DNA of 64,000 nt from NCBI RefSeq assembly GCF_003352005.1, contig NZ_CP024848.1, forward strand, positions 3,357,001 through 3,421,000, read 5' to 3'. Shown here piece by piece: positions 34,644-44,226 of the stretch. Both the position numbers and the translations under genes were made by a program. Position 1 is the stretch's first letter. Each line of letters opens with the position of its first letter. Source of the stretch: Oceanobacillus zhaokaii. GTDB lineage: Bacteria > Bacillota > Bacilli > Bacillales > Amphibacillaceae. Below the pieces are notes generated by a model. It was given only the letters and a program-made list of their open reading frames with translations, was not told the origin of the DNA and searched no databases.

Positions 34644-35496
34644 AGCATGCTTGATTGCTTGAACCAAACAGCCTCATCTTTTCCTTTACAACTTCGGTAA
34701 TTGCCTCCATACCCGGCACGAGAATTGACTGTGGATTATAAAGTTCTTGATCGTTTGTTAAAATTTCACGAACGGTTTTTGCCCATACTTGATTGCATTC
34801 AGTATTTACATTTATTTTTGCATGGCCAAGTTCAATGGACTTCTTAATCTGATGTTCCGGTATTCCAGAACCGCCATGTAGAACAAGTGGTATACCGATA
34901 AGTTCAGAGATTTCTTCCATTTCGGCAAATCCGAGCTTTGGCTCCCCTTTATATGGACCGTGGACTGAACCAAGTGCTGCGGCCAAAGCATCGACATCCG
35001 TTTCTTGAACAAGGCGAAGGCATTCGTTTGAATCAGCATACCTTATTCCACCTACAATGCCATCCTCTGTACCGCCAACAGAACCGACTTCCGCCTCTAC
35101 CGATATGCCATTTTTATGGGCATACGTAACGACTTCCTTTGTTTGTCTAATATTTTCCTCAATGGAAAGCTTAGAGCCATCAAACATCACAGAGCTATAG
35201 CCAGCATCAACTGCTTCTTTGCATCGTTCTACACTAAGACCATGATCCAAATGGAGTACAACAGGTACCGTAATCACCATTTCCCTGACCATATTTTCTA
35301 CTGTTGAGGCGATCAATTTAAAGCCCCCTAAATAATCTACTATTCTATCAGAGGAAGCGAGAATTACTGGTGATTTTTCCTCTTCTGCACCTCGAAGAAT
35401 CGCCTCTGCCCATTGAAAATTATTGATGTTAAATTGACCAACAGCGTAGTTATTTTCTATGGCTACCTTTAGCATTTCCTTCATTGAAACTAACAT
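34642..35496 (-). CDS. iolJ: Class II aldolase, 6-phospho-5-dehydro-2-deoxy-D-gluconate type
   Basis: 284 residues of the class II fructose-bisphosphate aldolase family. Zinc ligands and substrate loops appear in VPVVLHLDHGLS, ISVEAEVGSVGG, AALGSVHGPYKG, LVLHGGSGIP and INVNTECNQVW. In the iol pathway IolJ splits the kinase product into dihydroxyacetone phosphate and malonate semialdehyde. The operon position as last gene of a complete iol set favours IolJ over FbaA. ATG at 35496 fits AAAGGAAG about 9 bases upstream; a longer reading to 35556 lacks a site. Confidence 0.9.
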   Translation of the reverse strand: MLVSMKEMLKVAIENNYAVGQFNINNFQWAEAILRGAEEEKSPVILASSDRIVDYLGGFKLIASTVENMVREMVITVPVVLHLDHGLSVERCKEAVDAGYSSVMFDGSKLSIEENIRQTKEVVTYAHKNGISVEAEVGSVGGTEDGIVGGIRYADSNECLRLVQETDVDALAAALGSVHGPYKGEPKLGFAEMEEISELIGIPLVLHGGSGIPEHQIKKSIELGHAKINVNTECNQVWAKTVREILTNDQELYNPQSILVPGMEAITEVVKEKMRLFGSSNQAC

Positions 35497-35581
35497 CTCA
35501 TCACGTCTTCCTTTAAAAACTATTTTTATTAAATAGAGGTACACCCATATACTCATAATTTTAATTTGCTCTGTTTCTGTA

Positions 35582-36610
35582 TTATTTTAAAATTTTATCT
35601 AACATTTTAACTTTAACTGGTTTACCAGAATCCAATGATTCTTTAGCTGCCATTGCAATTCTTTGTGCCATAATACCATCTTCAAAACTACATGAAACCT
35701 CTTCATTATTACTTATGGCTTCAAAGAATTCTTGTACTTCTTTGATATATGCGTCATTGTATCTTTCTAAGAAGAAGTATAGTGGGTTATCTTCTTTCAC
35801 ACCGTCTTCCGATAAGAATTCCACCCTCGATTCCGTTTCATTTTTAACGTTTGCTGAACCCTTTGACCCAAATGCTTCAAGACGCTGATCATAACCATAT
35901 ACAGCTTGCCTACTATTATCGATTACACCTATAGAGCCGTTCGCGAATTTCAATGAAATAATTGCTGTGTCAATATCCCCTAGCTCTCCAATTTCAGGAT
36001 TCACTAATGAAGCCCCTTGAACAAAAACTTCTTCCACCTCTGAACCCGAGATATATCGCGCCATATCAAAGTCGTGGATTGCCATATCAACAAAAAGTCC
36101 ACCAGAGCTCGAAATGTAATCTAGAGAAGGAGGCGCGGGATCTCTTGATGTGATTTTTAGAATATGCAATTCCCCAATTTGTTTTGTTTCAACTATATCT
36201 TTCACCTTACTAAAGTTTCTGTCATATCTTCTATTAAATCCAATTTGGAATTTAACTCCAGCCTTTCTAACGGCTTCAAATGCGTCTAATGTTTCCTCAT
36301 CAGAAAAACTTATTGGCTTCTCACAGAAAATATGTTTTCCTGCTAAAGCAGCTTCTTTAATGATTTCCGTATGTGTATTGGTTGGAGAACAAATAAATAT
36401 TGCATCAATTTCTGGATCACTTATTATATCTTGATAATCCTTTGTTAAGTTTTCTGCTCCGGTAGTATTAAACCAATCTCCCAAATGATCTGTAAAAACA
36501 TCGGAAATCGTCTTAATTCGTATATTTGATATGTTCTTCAGATTATCAACATGTAATTTCCCGATTCTTCCTGCGCCTATAATCCCAACTACAATCTCTT
36601 TATCTACCAT
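35582..36610 (-). CDS. iolG: myo-Inositol 2-dehydrogenase
   Basis: 342-residue Gfo/Idh/MocA enzyme performing the first step, myo-inositol to scyllo-inosose with NAD. The cofactor motif is VGIIGAGRIGKLH, the catalytic lysine is in IFCEKPISF (about 97), and FVDMAIHDFDMARY contains the Asp/His pair. The shared VIDNSRQAVYGYDQRLEAFG block is typical of the iolG family. It lies between the symporter and IolJ genes. Of the three intact paralogues in the window this is the best IolG candidate; a fourth copy is a pseudogene. Confidence 0.88.
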   Translation of the reverse strand: MVDKEIVVGIIGAGRIGKLHVDNLKNISNIRIKTISDVFTDHLGDWFNTTGAENLTKDYQDIISDPEIDAIFICSPTNTHTEIIKEAALAGKHIFCEKPISFSDEETLDAFEAVRKAGVKFQIGFNRRYDRNFSKVKDIVETKQIGELHILKITSRDPAPPSLDYISSSGGLFVDMAIHDFDMARYISGSEVEEVFVQGASLVNPEIGELGDIDTAIISLKFANGSIGVIDNSRQAVYGYDQRLEAFGSKGSANVKNETESRVEFLSEDGVKEDNPLYFFLERYNDAYIKEVQEFFEAISNNEEVSCSFEDGIMAQRIAMAAKESLDSGKPVKVKMLDKILK

Positions 36611-36643
36611 TTTGAAAACCCCTTTAATTTTATTTAGAATAAT

Positions 36644-38242
36644 TTATTTTGCAAGTACTAATGGTGAGAATACTATATACGCACCAATCATAGATATAAT
36701 AACAATTGTACTTATCAAATATCGATGTTTCCATGGTGTTAAATTAACTTTATTCAAATCTGATTTAAATTCAAATGGCGTATCTAATGGCTTAATTCTA
36801 CCGACTAACCAAAGTATTAGAACATCTAGTAAGAATAAGACACTTAGTACGTATAAATAATGAATATCTGCTAAGAAGAAACTTGCAAACACATATGCGA
36901 CTATATGGAATATAAAGGTTATCTTTGCTGCTTGTGCTGTAACATATTTTGAATAGAAACCTAATATAACAATTGCTAGCAACGGCATACTATATAATCC
37001 ATTAAATTGTTGAACAAGAGCATACAATCCTGCTGGTGCAAATGAAATCAACGGTGCAATTATGATAGAAATAAAACCTACAATTACCGTAACTAACTTA
37101 CCTGCTCTAGCAACTTGACGATCTGTTGCATCCTTTTTAAATACGGGTTTATAGAAGTCTAATGTAAACAATGTTGAAGTTGCATGTAAAGCACCCACGA
37201 ATGAACTTAATATTGCACCAAAGATTATTGCACCAAAGATACCGTAAGCCCATTCCGGTAAGACTGCTGTAAGTAATGTTGGATAAGCATTATCAGGGTT
37301 TTTTATAGAATCCCCAAACATATTAAATGCTACGATGCCTGGAAATACTAGAAATAGTGCTCCAAAAATTTTGAAGAATGCTACGTATAAGGCTCCTTTT
37401 TGACCTTCTTTAAGATTTTTTCCAGCAAGCGTTTTTTGTACAATCATTTGGTTCGTACACCAGAAGTACAAGTTATTAAAAAACATCCCTAAAAAGAGCG
37501 TTGGCCATGGAACTATATTAGAATCAACAGGGCCAATTGCATTTAATAATTGTGGCGTCTTTTCCTTAACAGAATCTAGTCCTCCAAGAAAACTACCATC
37601 ACCAAGTATGATTAATCCGAGCACTGGAATGGATAGACCACCAATTAAAAACAAAACACCATAAACGGAGTCACTAAATGCGGCCAGAGACAAACCACCT
37701 AAGAGTAAATATATTAGACCAAATACACCAATCACACCTGCAATAAGTGCAACTGCTACTAATGGATCAACACCCAACAGTTTATCCACACTAAAAATTT
37801 GATTGAAAACAAGTGATCCTGAATACAGTACAACTGGTAAAAATGAAGTCATATAAGTAAAAATAAATAGGAATGATACAATTCTCTTAGTAATGGTGTC
37901 ATATCTGATTTCAATAAAATCAGATATTGTATTGACGCCATATTTCAAATACTTTGGTAAGAAAACAAGCGCCAGGAATACTAATGCAATCGCAGCAGTT
38001 ACTTCCCAAGCCATTACTTCCATTCCAGCAACATAACTTTGACCATTTTGGCCAACTAGTTGTTCGGTTGATAGATTGGTCATAATAACAGTTCCGGCTA
38101 TCGTAAAACCTGTCAAGCTTCGACCACCAAGGAAATAACCTTCTGACGTATTATTAACAGTAGATGCCCGACTTCTTATATAGGCGTAAACTCCAATTCC
38201 TCCAACAATTATTATAAATGTTAATAAAACTAATATATTCAT
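36644..38242 (-). CDS. Sodium:solute symporter (SSS/SLC5 family), probable inositol importer
   Basis: A 532-residue membrane protein with about 14 helices. Family marks are YFLGGRSLTGFTIAGTVIMTNLSTEQLVGQNGQSY near residues 36-70 and LLLGGLSLAAFSDSVYG near 190. These proteins use the sodium gradient to import sugars, myo-inositol or carboxylates. Its place inside the iol operon, between iolE and iolG, makes inositol the likely substrate. Bacillus subtilis uses proton-coupled IolT/IolF instead, so a sodium-driven route would suit a saline habitat. Confidence 0.9.
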   Translation of the reverse strand: MNILVLLTFIIIVGGIGVYAYIRSRASTVNNTSEGYFLGGRSLTGFTIAGTVIMTNLSTEQLVGQNGQSYVAGMEVMAWEVTAAIALVFLALVFLPKYLKYGVNTISDFIEIRYDTITKRIVSFLFIFTYMTSFLPVVLYSGSLVFNQIFSVDKLLGVDPLVAVALIAGVIGVFGLIYLLLGGLSLAAFSDSVYGVLFLIGGLSIPVLGLIILGDGSFLGGLDSVKEKTPQLLNAIGPVDSNIVPWPTLFLGMFFNNLYFWCTNQMIVQKTLAGKNLKEGQKGALYVAFFKIFGALFLVFPGIVAFNMFGDSIKNPDNAYPTLLTAVLPEWAYGIFGAIIFGAILSSFVGALHATSTLFTLDFYKPVFKKDATDRQVARAGKLVTVIVGFISIIIAPLISFAPAGLYALVQQFNGLYSMPLLAIVILGFYSKYVTAQAAKITFIFHIVAYVFASFFLADIHYLYVLSVLFLLDVLILWLVGRIKPLDTPFEFKSDLNKVNLTPWKHRYLISTIVIISMIGAYIVFSPLVLAK

Positions 38243-38307
38243 ACTGTCTCCCCCTAAGATGCACTACCCTCGTCTATTTCAAAAAGTCTACTAAATCCAT
38301 AGATTTA

Positions 38308-39222
38308 TTAACTGCTTAAACTAAAATTTTGCGGTATGATCCCATCAATATATTTTTTTGCTTTTAATGCATATTCAAATGGATTCGCCCTGGCAGGGTC
38401 TTGTTCTGCTTCCACAATAATCCACCCATTGTAATCGTTATCATAAAAATTCCTTAAAAGTGGTTTGAAATCAATCATGCCGTCTCCAGGCACGGTAAAG
38501 GCACCTTTTTTAACCGCTGTTAAAAAGCTATCATCATTCTCTTTTACTTCTTTGGCAACCTCTTCACGAATATCTTTAAAGTGAATATGCTTAATACGCG
38601 ATTGATGTTTATGATAGACTTCACCCAAATCTTCACCAGAGAAGACAAGATGTCCAGTATCATATAATAAAGATACTTTTTCAGGGTCTGTGCTTTCCAT
38701 TAATCTATCTATTTCTTCGGTAGTTTGTACCCCTGTGCCCATATGATGGTGATAAACAATTTTCATTCCTTTTTCAAGCGCCAATTCCCCTAGTGCATCA
38801 AGACCGGTTGTTAATTTGTTCCATTCCGAATCTGTAAAAACTGGCTTTTTCTTGAAAAGAGGGGTATTCATTTGTCCTTGGATACTAAGCCCTTGTTCTG
38901 ACACAACGATTACTTTTGCTCCCATTTCATATAGAAAATCACGGTGCCGAGCAAATGCCTCTTTTGTTTCTACGTATGGTTTTGTTGTTAAGAAAGCACT
39001 AAACCAAGCACTTGCTACCTGAAGATTTCTCGGTTCTAAATATCTTCTTAACACTTTAGGATCCTTGGGATATTTATTTCCGATTTCTGTTCCCGTGTAC
39101 TGCGCAAGAGCCATCTCACTAATACATTGTTCAAAACTATTTTCACGACCTAATTCAGGCAAATCATCATTTGTCCATGCAATAGGTGCACAGCCAAACT
39201 GGATTTTCTCTTTAGAAACCAT
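38308..39222 (-). CDS. iolE: scyllo-Inosose (myo-inosose-2) dehydratase
   Basis: About 304 residues, TIM-barrel fold, second step of inositol breakdown: water is removed from scyllo-inosose to give the trihydroxycyclohexane-dione. Visible residues include FGCAPIAWTNDDLPELG at the start, KIVYHHHMGTGVQTTEEIDRLM, VSLLYDTGHLVFSGED, RIKHIHFKDIR and NGWIIVEAEQDP for metal binding. ATG at 39222 has AGGAGGTG 7 bases upstream. The reading reaching 39267 overlaps the previous gene too far. The gene start overlaps the upstream IolG-like gene by 11 bases. Confidence 0.93.
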   Translation of the reverse strand: MVSKEKIQFGCAPIAWTNDDLPELGRENSFEQCISEMALAQYTGTEIGNKYPKDPKVLRRYLEPRNLQVASAWFSAFLTTKPYVETKEAFARHRDFLYEMGAKVIVVSEQGLSIQGQMNTPLFKKKPVFTDSEWNKLTTGLDALGELALEKGMKIVYHHHMGTGVQTTEEIDRLMESTDPEKVSLLYDTGHLVFSGEDLGEVYHKHQSRIKHIHFKDIREEVAKEVKENDDSFLTAVKKGAFTVPGDGMIDFKPLLRNFYDNDYNGWIIVEAEQDPARANPFEYALKAKKYIDGIIPQNFSLSS

Positions 39223-40258
39223 AGGACACCTCCTGATTATGTAATTCAACAATTTGATTTGTATCAATGGATTGCTGTAAAGCTATCGCAACCTTCGTAC
39301 CTTGTAAACCATCAAATGCGCTTACTTCTGGTTGACGTTTTTCTTTGATACAAGAGATAAATTCCTTCATCTCATTCATGAAAGCTTCTTGGAAACGTTC
39401 TGGGAAATGTTGGGATGTTGGTCTAACAACACCATGTTCATTAAACACAGAAACTAAATTCTTTTCTGGGACAGCAGCAATGCGGAGCATGCCCTTCGTT
39501 CCAATGAGCTCTGTTTCAACATGATATCCATGAACAGCGTTACGGCCAGCGACAAGGATTGCGATCGTTTTATCTTCTAACTGCATCATTGCGGCACCAG
39601 TTTCTAATTCGTTTACTTCATCTAATTCTGGATAGGCTGCATTTTTGCCTATTGCCCATACACGCTTCACTTCTTTGTTAGAAAACCATCTAACCAAGTC
39701 AATGTCATGAATGGACATGTCTGCAAATAATCCTCCACTATTGCTTGCACCAGCAAATTTCACAAAGCTTTCAAGACCTGAACTAGGATCAATTCCATAA
39801 CAGCGAATAACGGTCAATTCACCAAGTTCACCAGAATCTACCATTTCTTTAGCATATTGATAGGATTCATCATAGCGTCTCATAAAACCAAGTTGAAAAA
39901 CTTGATCAGGATGGGATTCAATGATTTCAATTGTTTTCTCTATATCAGCTATTTCCAATCCAATGGGTTTCTCACAGAAAACATGTAAGCCTTTCTCCAT
40001 CGCTAAACGAATCTGTTCTGTATGAAAACCTGATGGTGATACAATACATACGGCATCCAGATTAGGACTATTAACCATTTCTTCATATGTTAAGTAAGTT
40101 TCCTCAACCCCAAGTTTATTTGTAGCAAATTCCAGCTCTTCTTCTACAATACTGCAAGCAGCTGTTAATGTTGCACCAGGGATATGTTTTGCTATATTCA
40201 TAGCATGGATTTTCCCTAGCCTTCCAAGTCCTACAATTCCTAGTCTGATACTACTCAT
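39212..40258 (-). CDS. IolG-like inositol dehydrogenase (Gfo/Idh/MocA)
   Basis: A 348-residue paralogue of the protein at 32300-33322, with the same blocks: VGLGRLGKIHAMNIAKHIPGA, VFCEKPIGLEI, FMRRYDESYQYAK, GGLFADMSIHDIDLVRW and GKNAAYPELDE. It sits between iolD and iolE in the main operon. It could be the true myo-inositol dehydrogenase or process scyllo- or chiro-inositol. The two intact paralogues plus IolG suggest a widened cyclitol range. Overlap with iolE is 11 bases. Confidence 0.88.
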   Translation of the reverse strand: MSSIRLGIVGLGRLGKIHAMNIAKHIPGATLTAACSIVEEELEFATNKLGVEETYLTYEEMVNSPNLDAVCIVSPSGFHTEQIRLAMEKGLHVFCEKPIGLEIADIEKTIEIIESHPDQVFQLGFMRRYDESYQYAKEMVDSGELGELTVIRCYGIDPSSGLESFVKFAGASNSGGLFADMSIHDIDLVRWFSNKEVKRVWAIGKNAAYPELDEVNELETGAAMMQLEDKTIAILVAGRNAVHGYHVETELIGTKGMLRIAAVPEKNLVSVFNEHGVVRPTSQHFPERFQEAFMNEMKEFISCIKEKRQPEVSAFDGLQGTKVAIALQQSIDTNQIVELHNQEVSYGF

Positions 40259-40372
40259 TTTCTTCCTCCTCTAAACCCCTACCTTGATGAATAAAGGAGA
40301 TTTATAGCTTAAGCTTATTATCCCGAAACCCAAGCCTCTCCTCTACCCACAATTTCGATAAAAGAATCTACA

Positions 40373-42283
40373 TTAGTATTGTTTTGCTTTCTTTCTTATT
40401 TCTGCCTTTTCTTTATATGCCTTTTGAACGTTTTCATTTTCTGATACTTCAGCTACTCCAACATTCCACCAGCTTTCATATCCTTCTGTCATTGTCTTTG
40501 GTAGCACTTTCATTTCAATTAAAGTAGATACTTCTTGCTGCTTTGCATCCTCAAGCGCAGCTTTTAATTCCTCCACTGTATTCGCACGGTAAACTTTCGC
40601 ACCGTAACCTTCTGCCACCTTCGCATAATCAATGTTTAATATCTTATTATCATGGGTTCTAAATTCTGTGAAATAGCTACCACTGCCATGTCCCATTTGT
40701 AGATTGTTAATACATCCGAACCCAGAGTTATCAAATAATAGGACATTTATTTTTTGATTGTATTGAATGGCAGTAATTAGTTCTGAATGCAGCATGAGGA
40801 AACTACCATCCCCTACAAAGGAATATACCTCTTGGTCAGGGTTTGCCAATTTAATCCCTAATGCACCGGAAACTTCATATCCCATACAGGAATACCCATA
40901 TTCGACACTGTATGTATTTGGTACTTCTGGATTCCAAATTCGTTGCATGTCTCCCGGCAGTGAACCTGCTGATGTAATAACATTACTGTCTGGTGCCACC
41001 GTATCATTGATTGCTAGTACTGCTGCTGTTTGGATAAATTCTGTTTCAAGGGCATCTGCATATTCATTCAGCACTTCCTGAGTGAATTGCTCCTTTACTT
41101 CTGGATCGAAGTTTTCACGCTTAAATGTTACATTCGCTAAGCGCTCACGTTCAGCAAGCCATTCTTCCTTCAATTCTGAAATGGTGTCCCCAAACGCACT
41201 TGTATATCCTTCAAGAAGTGGTGCCAATTGTTCGAGCGTTGTTTTTGCATCGGCGACTACCTGGAATGCATCTAGCTTATATGCTTGCGCCCGACTGACA
41301 TTGATATTCAGGAAATTCGTTTTATCAAAGTTAAATGCTGTTTTAGATGATGTAGCAAAATCCGTATATCTTGTACCTATACCGATAATTAAGTCTGATT
41401 GATATGCTGCTTTATTCGCAGCAAGTGTACCAGTGACCCCCATTCCACCAAGGTTGTTTGCAAACGATGCTTCAACTGTCGATTTCCCTGCTTGCGTTTC
41501 TACCAGTGGAATCTGATGCTTCTCTGAAAGTACCATTAAAATTTCACGAGCACCGGAATATTTTGCTCCGCCACCTACTAATATAACTGGTTTTTTACTC
41601 GCTTTAATTAATTCAGCTGCTCCAGCTAGTTCCCTTTCGACAGGTGCTTTTCGATCAACGTAGTGGACACGTTTCTCAAAGAATTTCTCTTCAAAATCAT
41701 ATGCTTCCCCTTCAACATCCTGGGAAATACAAATCGTTGTAGGTCCAGCTGTTGCTGGGTTTGTCATCACTTCAAATGCGCGGAGTAAACTTGACATTAA
41801 TTGTTCTGGGCGTGTGACACGATCCCAGTAGCGTGATACTGGTTTTAATGCGTCATTCGTTGTGATTGATGCACTATGATCCTGTTCCACCTGTTGTAAT
41901 ACCGGATCTGGCTGTCTTGTTGCAAAGGTATCACCCGGGATGAACAACACCGGAATATTATTGGCTAATGCTGTTCCCGCTGCGGCTACAAGATTAGCTG
42001 ATCCTGGTCCAACGGAAGTTGTTACAGCATAAATCTTTTGACGCAGCATTTGCTTGCTGTACGCAATTGCTGCATGGGCCATCCCTTGTTCGTTTTTCCC
42101 TTGAATGATTTTTAAATCACCTGCATCCTGTTCCATTGCCTGACCGATTCCAAGAACATTCCCATGACCAAAGACGTTAAAGATACCTTCTACAAAGGGA
42201 GTTTCCTTCCCATCAACGCTAATATATTGTTGTTTAATAAACTTGATCAATGCTTGTGCTGTCGTTAATCTAACCGTTTTCAT
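40373..42283 (-). CDS. iolD: Trihydroxycyclohexane-dione hydrolase (ThDP enzyme)
   Basis: About 636 residues with the thiamine-diphosphate fold: N-terminal Pyr domain (VFGHGNVLGIGQAMEQDAG, ITTSVGPGSANLVAAAGTA), a central domain (KKPVILVGGGAKYSGA) and a PP domain ending in the cofactor motif GDGSFLMLHSELITAIQYNQKINVLLFDN. It opens the ring of the dione to 5-deoxy-glucuronate. ATG at 42283 is chosen because GGAGG is 9 bases upstream; a TTG at 42290 would touch it. Length matches IolD. Confidence 0.95.
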   Translation of the reverse strand: MKTVRLTTAQALIKFIKQQYISVDGKETPFVEGIFNVFGHGNVLGIGQAMEQDAGDLKIIQGKNEQGMAHAAIAYSKQMLRQKIYAVTTSVGPGSANLVAAAGTALANNIPVLFIPGDTFATRQPDPVLQQVEQDHSASITTNDALKPVSRYWDRVTRPEQLMSSLLRAFEVMTNPATAGPTTICISQDVEGEAYDFEEKFFEKRVHYVDRKAPVERELAGAAELIKASKKPVILVGGGAKYSGAREILMVLSEKHQIPLVETQAGKSTVEASFANNLGGMGVTGTLAANKAAYQSDLIIGIGTRYTDFATSSKTAFNFDKTNFLNINVSRAQAYKLDAFQVVADAKTTLEQLAPLLEGYTSAFGDTISELKEEWLAERERLANVTFKRENFDPEVKEQFTQEVLNEYADALETEFIQTAAVLAINDTVAPDSNVITSAGSLPGDMQRIWNPEVPNTYSVEYGYSCMGYEVSGALGIKLANPDQEVYSFVGDGSFLMLHSELITAIQYNQKINVLLFDNSGFGCINNLQMGHGSGSYFTEFRTHDNKILNIDYAKVAEGYGAKVYRANTVEELKAALEDAKQQEVSTLIEMKVLPKTMTEGYESWWNVGVAEVSENENVQKAYKEKAEIRKKAKQY

Positions 42284-42309
42284 ATGTTTCAACCTCCAAT
42301 TTCAATCCC

Positions 42310-43287
42310 TTAAGCTCTTACAGCAATTAACTGCTCGATTTCATCCAAAGAAGGCATTGCATCTGATGAACTATGTTTGCTTACTACAATTGCAGCTGAT
42401 GCACTTCCAAATTTCAATGCTGTTTCAATATCTTTTCCGTTAAGCAATGCATATAGGAATGCTGAAGCATATGAATCACCCGCACCAAATGTTTTCAATA
42501 CTTTTGATTTATAAGCTTGACCTCTATATTCAGCACCTGATTTCTCATATGCATAAGAACCATCCACACCATGTTTGATTACAATCAACTCTGGGCGATG
42601 TTTAAATAAGTTTTGAATCGTTTCTTGGTTGTTGCCATTTTCCAAGTTTTCCATCATATCATATTCATCTCTCGTACCAATCACAATATCTGATTGTTCT
42701 GCGATTAATGAGTAATAGATTGCTGTTTCCTCTTTTGATTTCCATGTATATGGACGATAATCCAGTTCAAATACGACAGTTACATCATTCTTTCTTGCAA
42801 GTCCAACTGCCTTGATTACAGCTTCACGAGATGGACTCTTTGCTAAAGCTGTTCCAGATACTAACAGTACTTTTGCTTGTTTAATATATGCTTCACTCAC
42901 TTCATCTGGGTGTAAATAAAGATCTGCGACTTCCTCACGATACATTAAAATACTGCATTCTTCTGGACTTTTAATTTCTGTAAATGTAAGTCCAACTTTA
43001 TGCCCTTCTTTATCGACTACGATATTTGACGTATCGATTCCAGCTTCACTCATGTACTTTTTAATGAAATTACCATGCTGATCATCAGGAATTTTGCCAA
43101 TAAATCCTGTTTTCAACCCTAGTTTTGAACTCCCAATTGTAATATTTGCAGGAGACCCACCTACATATTTAGTAAATGTCATTGTTTCTTCCATCGGACG
43201 ATTGTATTCGTTTGCATTTAGATCAATACACGCACGGCCAATTGCAATAATATCGTATTCTCTATCATTATTGAATGCATAACTCAT
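42310..43287 (-). CDS. iolC: 5-Dehydro-2-deoxygluconokinase
   Basis: A 325-residue PfkB-family kinase. The sugar-binding N-terminus has ARACIDLNANEYNRP and YVGGSPANITIGSSKLG, and the C-terminal ATP/anion-hole motif is TFGAGDSYASAFLYALLNG with the catalytic Asp. It phosphorylates 5-dehydro-2-deoxygluconate before aldol cleavage by IolJ. It follows iolB after a short gap and precedes iolD by 26 bases. Confidence 0.95.
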   Translation of the reverse strand: MSYAFNNDREYDIIAIGRACIDLNANEYNRPMEETMTFTKYVGGSPANITIGSSKLGLKTGFIGKIPDDQHGNFIKKYMSEAGIDTSNIVVDKEGHKVGLTFTEIKSPEECSILMYREEVADLYLHPDEVSEAYIKQAKVLLVSGTALAKSPSREAVIKAVGLARKNDVTVVFELDYRPYTWKSKEETAIYYSLIAEQSDIVIGTRDEYDMMENLENGNNQETIQNLFKHRPELIVIKHGVDGSYAYEKSGAEYRGQAYKSKVLKTFGAGDSYASAFLYALLNGKDIETALKFGSASAAIVVSKHSSSDAMPSLDEIEQLIAVRA

Positions 43288-43312
43288 TATTACTATCCCC
43301 TCTCGTTTTCTT

Positions 43313-44131
43313 CTATTTACGGTCTAAAATCCATTCGTGATCTGGATCATTATGGAATTGCCATTTTCTTACTGGACCAGCCATGACATTTAAATAATAA
43401 GAACTATAGCCATCTGGTACCCCTACTGGATGATAACCAACTGGTACAAGTACTGCATTCGCGTTTTCTACTGACATCGTTTCATCTAATGAGCGGTCAT
43501 CTGTATAAACACGCTGGAAAATAAATCCTTGTGGTGGATCAATTTCATGATAATAGGTTTCTTCCAGGAATGACTCTTCTGGTAAATTATCTTGATCATG
43601 CTTATGTGGCGGGTAACTTGACCAGTTACCAGTTTCTGTAAACACTTCGACAACTAATAAACTATTAGCTGAAGGATCTGAGTCTGGCAGGATATTATGA
43701 ACCAATCGTTTATTGCTGTACTGCCCTCTGTTTTCAATTCCATTTTCAGATGCTTTGATAAGTTTCGTTGGTAGTTGTAACTCTGAAGGCGAATAGCAAA
43801 GTACAACCCTAGCATTTGATACCGCTTTAATTTCAAATGAGCGATCATTCGATACATAAACACTGTCAGTCGGAATTCTTTCAAAAACACTTTCGCGTGT
43901 TCCAATGTTTTCGAAAATCGCTGTGCCATCTGTCACCGTAATTTTCCCTGTTAGTGCGACAATACAGCATTCCTCTTTCACTAAGCTTTCGTCATATTTC
44001 GCTCCTGGTTCAAGGTCAATTACTTTAAAACCTACATAGTTTAGATCTGAATTATCGCTTGATACATCGTGTACTAGTGTTACCCCTTCACCGATTGTTT
44101 CTTTCATAGGTTTGCGGAGTAGTTTGCTCAT
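43313..44131 (-). CDS. iolB: 5-Deoxy-glucuronate isomerase
   Basis: A 272-residue bicupin protein. The metal site is in SSYPPHKHDQDNLPEESFLEETYYHE (His-rich plus Glu), with VLVPVGYHPVGVPDGYSSYYLNVMAGP near the C-terminus, both hallmarks of IolB. It isomerises 5-deoxy-glucuronate to 5-dehydro-2-deoxygluconate. The ribosome site AGGAGG precedes the start. It follows iolA across a 95-base gap with a hairpin. Confidence 0.95.
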   Translation of the reverse strand: MSKLLRKPMKETIGEGVTLVHDVSSDNSDLNYVGFKVIDLEPGAKYDESLVKEECCIVALTGKITVTDGTAIFENIGTRESVFERIPTDSVYVSNDRSFEIKAVSNARVVLCYSPSELQLPTKLIKASENGIENRGQYSNKRLVHNILPDSDPSANSLLVVEVFTETGNWSSYPPHKHDQDNLPEESFLEETYYHEIDPPQGFIFQRVYTDDRSLDETMSVENANAVLVPVGYHPVGVPDGYSSYYLNVMAGPVRKWQFHNDPDHEWILDRK

Positions 44132-44166
44132 GGATGATACCTCCTAATGATATCTTTATTTCTTGA

Positions 44167-44191
44167 GACAGAGGATTTTTCATCCTCTGTC
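44167..44191. promoter_or_regulatory. Intercistronic hairpin between iolA and iolB
   Basis: GACAGAGGAT and ATCCTCTGTC form a perfect 10-base stem with a 5-base loop. No T-run follows on the minus strand, so it more likely marks RNA processing or stabilises the iolA end than stops transcription. Confidence 0.6.
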
Positions 44192-44226
44192 ACTTTTTAG
44201 AGTGTTGTCTATTAATCTAGCTGAAT

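Noticed and set aside
35497..35556. N-terminal extension of IolJ
   Set aside because: The real ribosome site lies inside it, and relatives start at the internal ATG.
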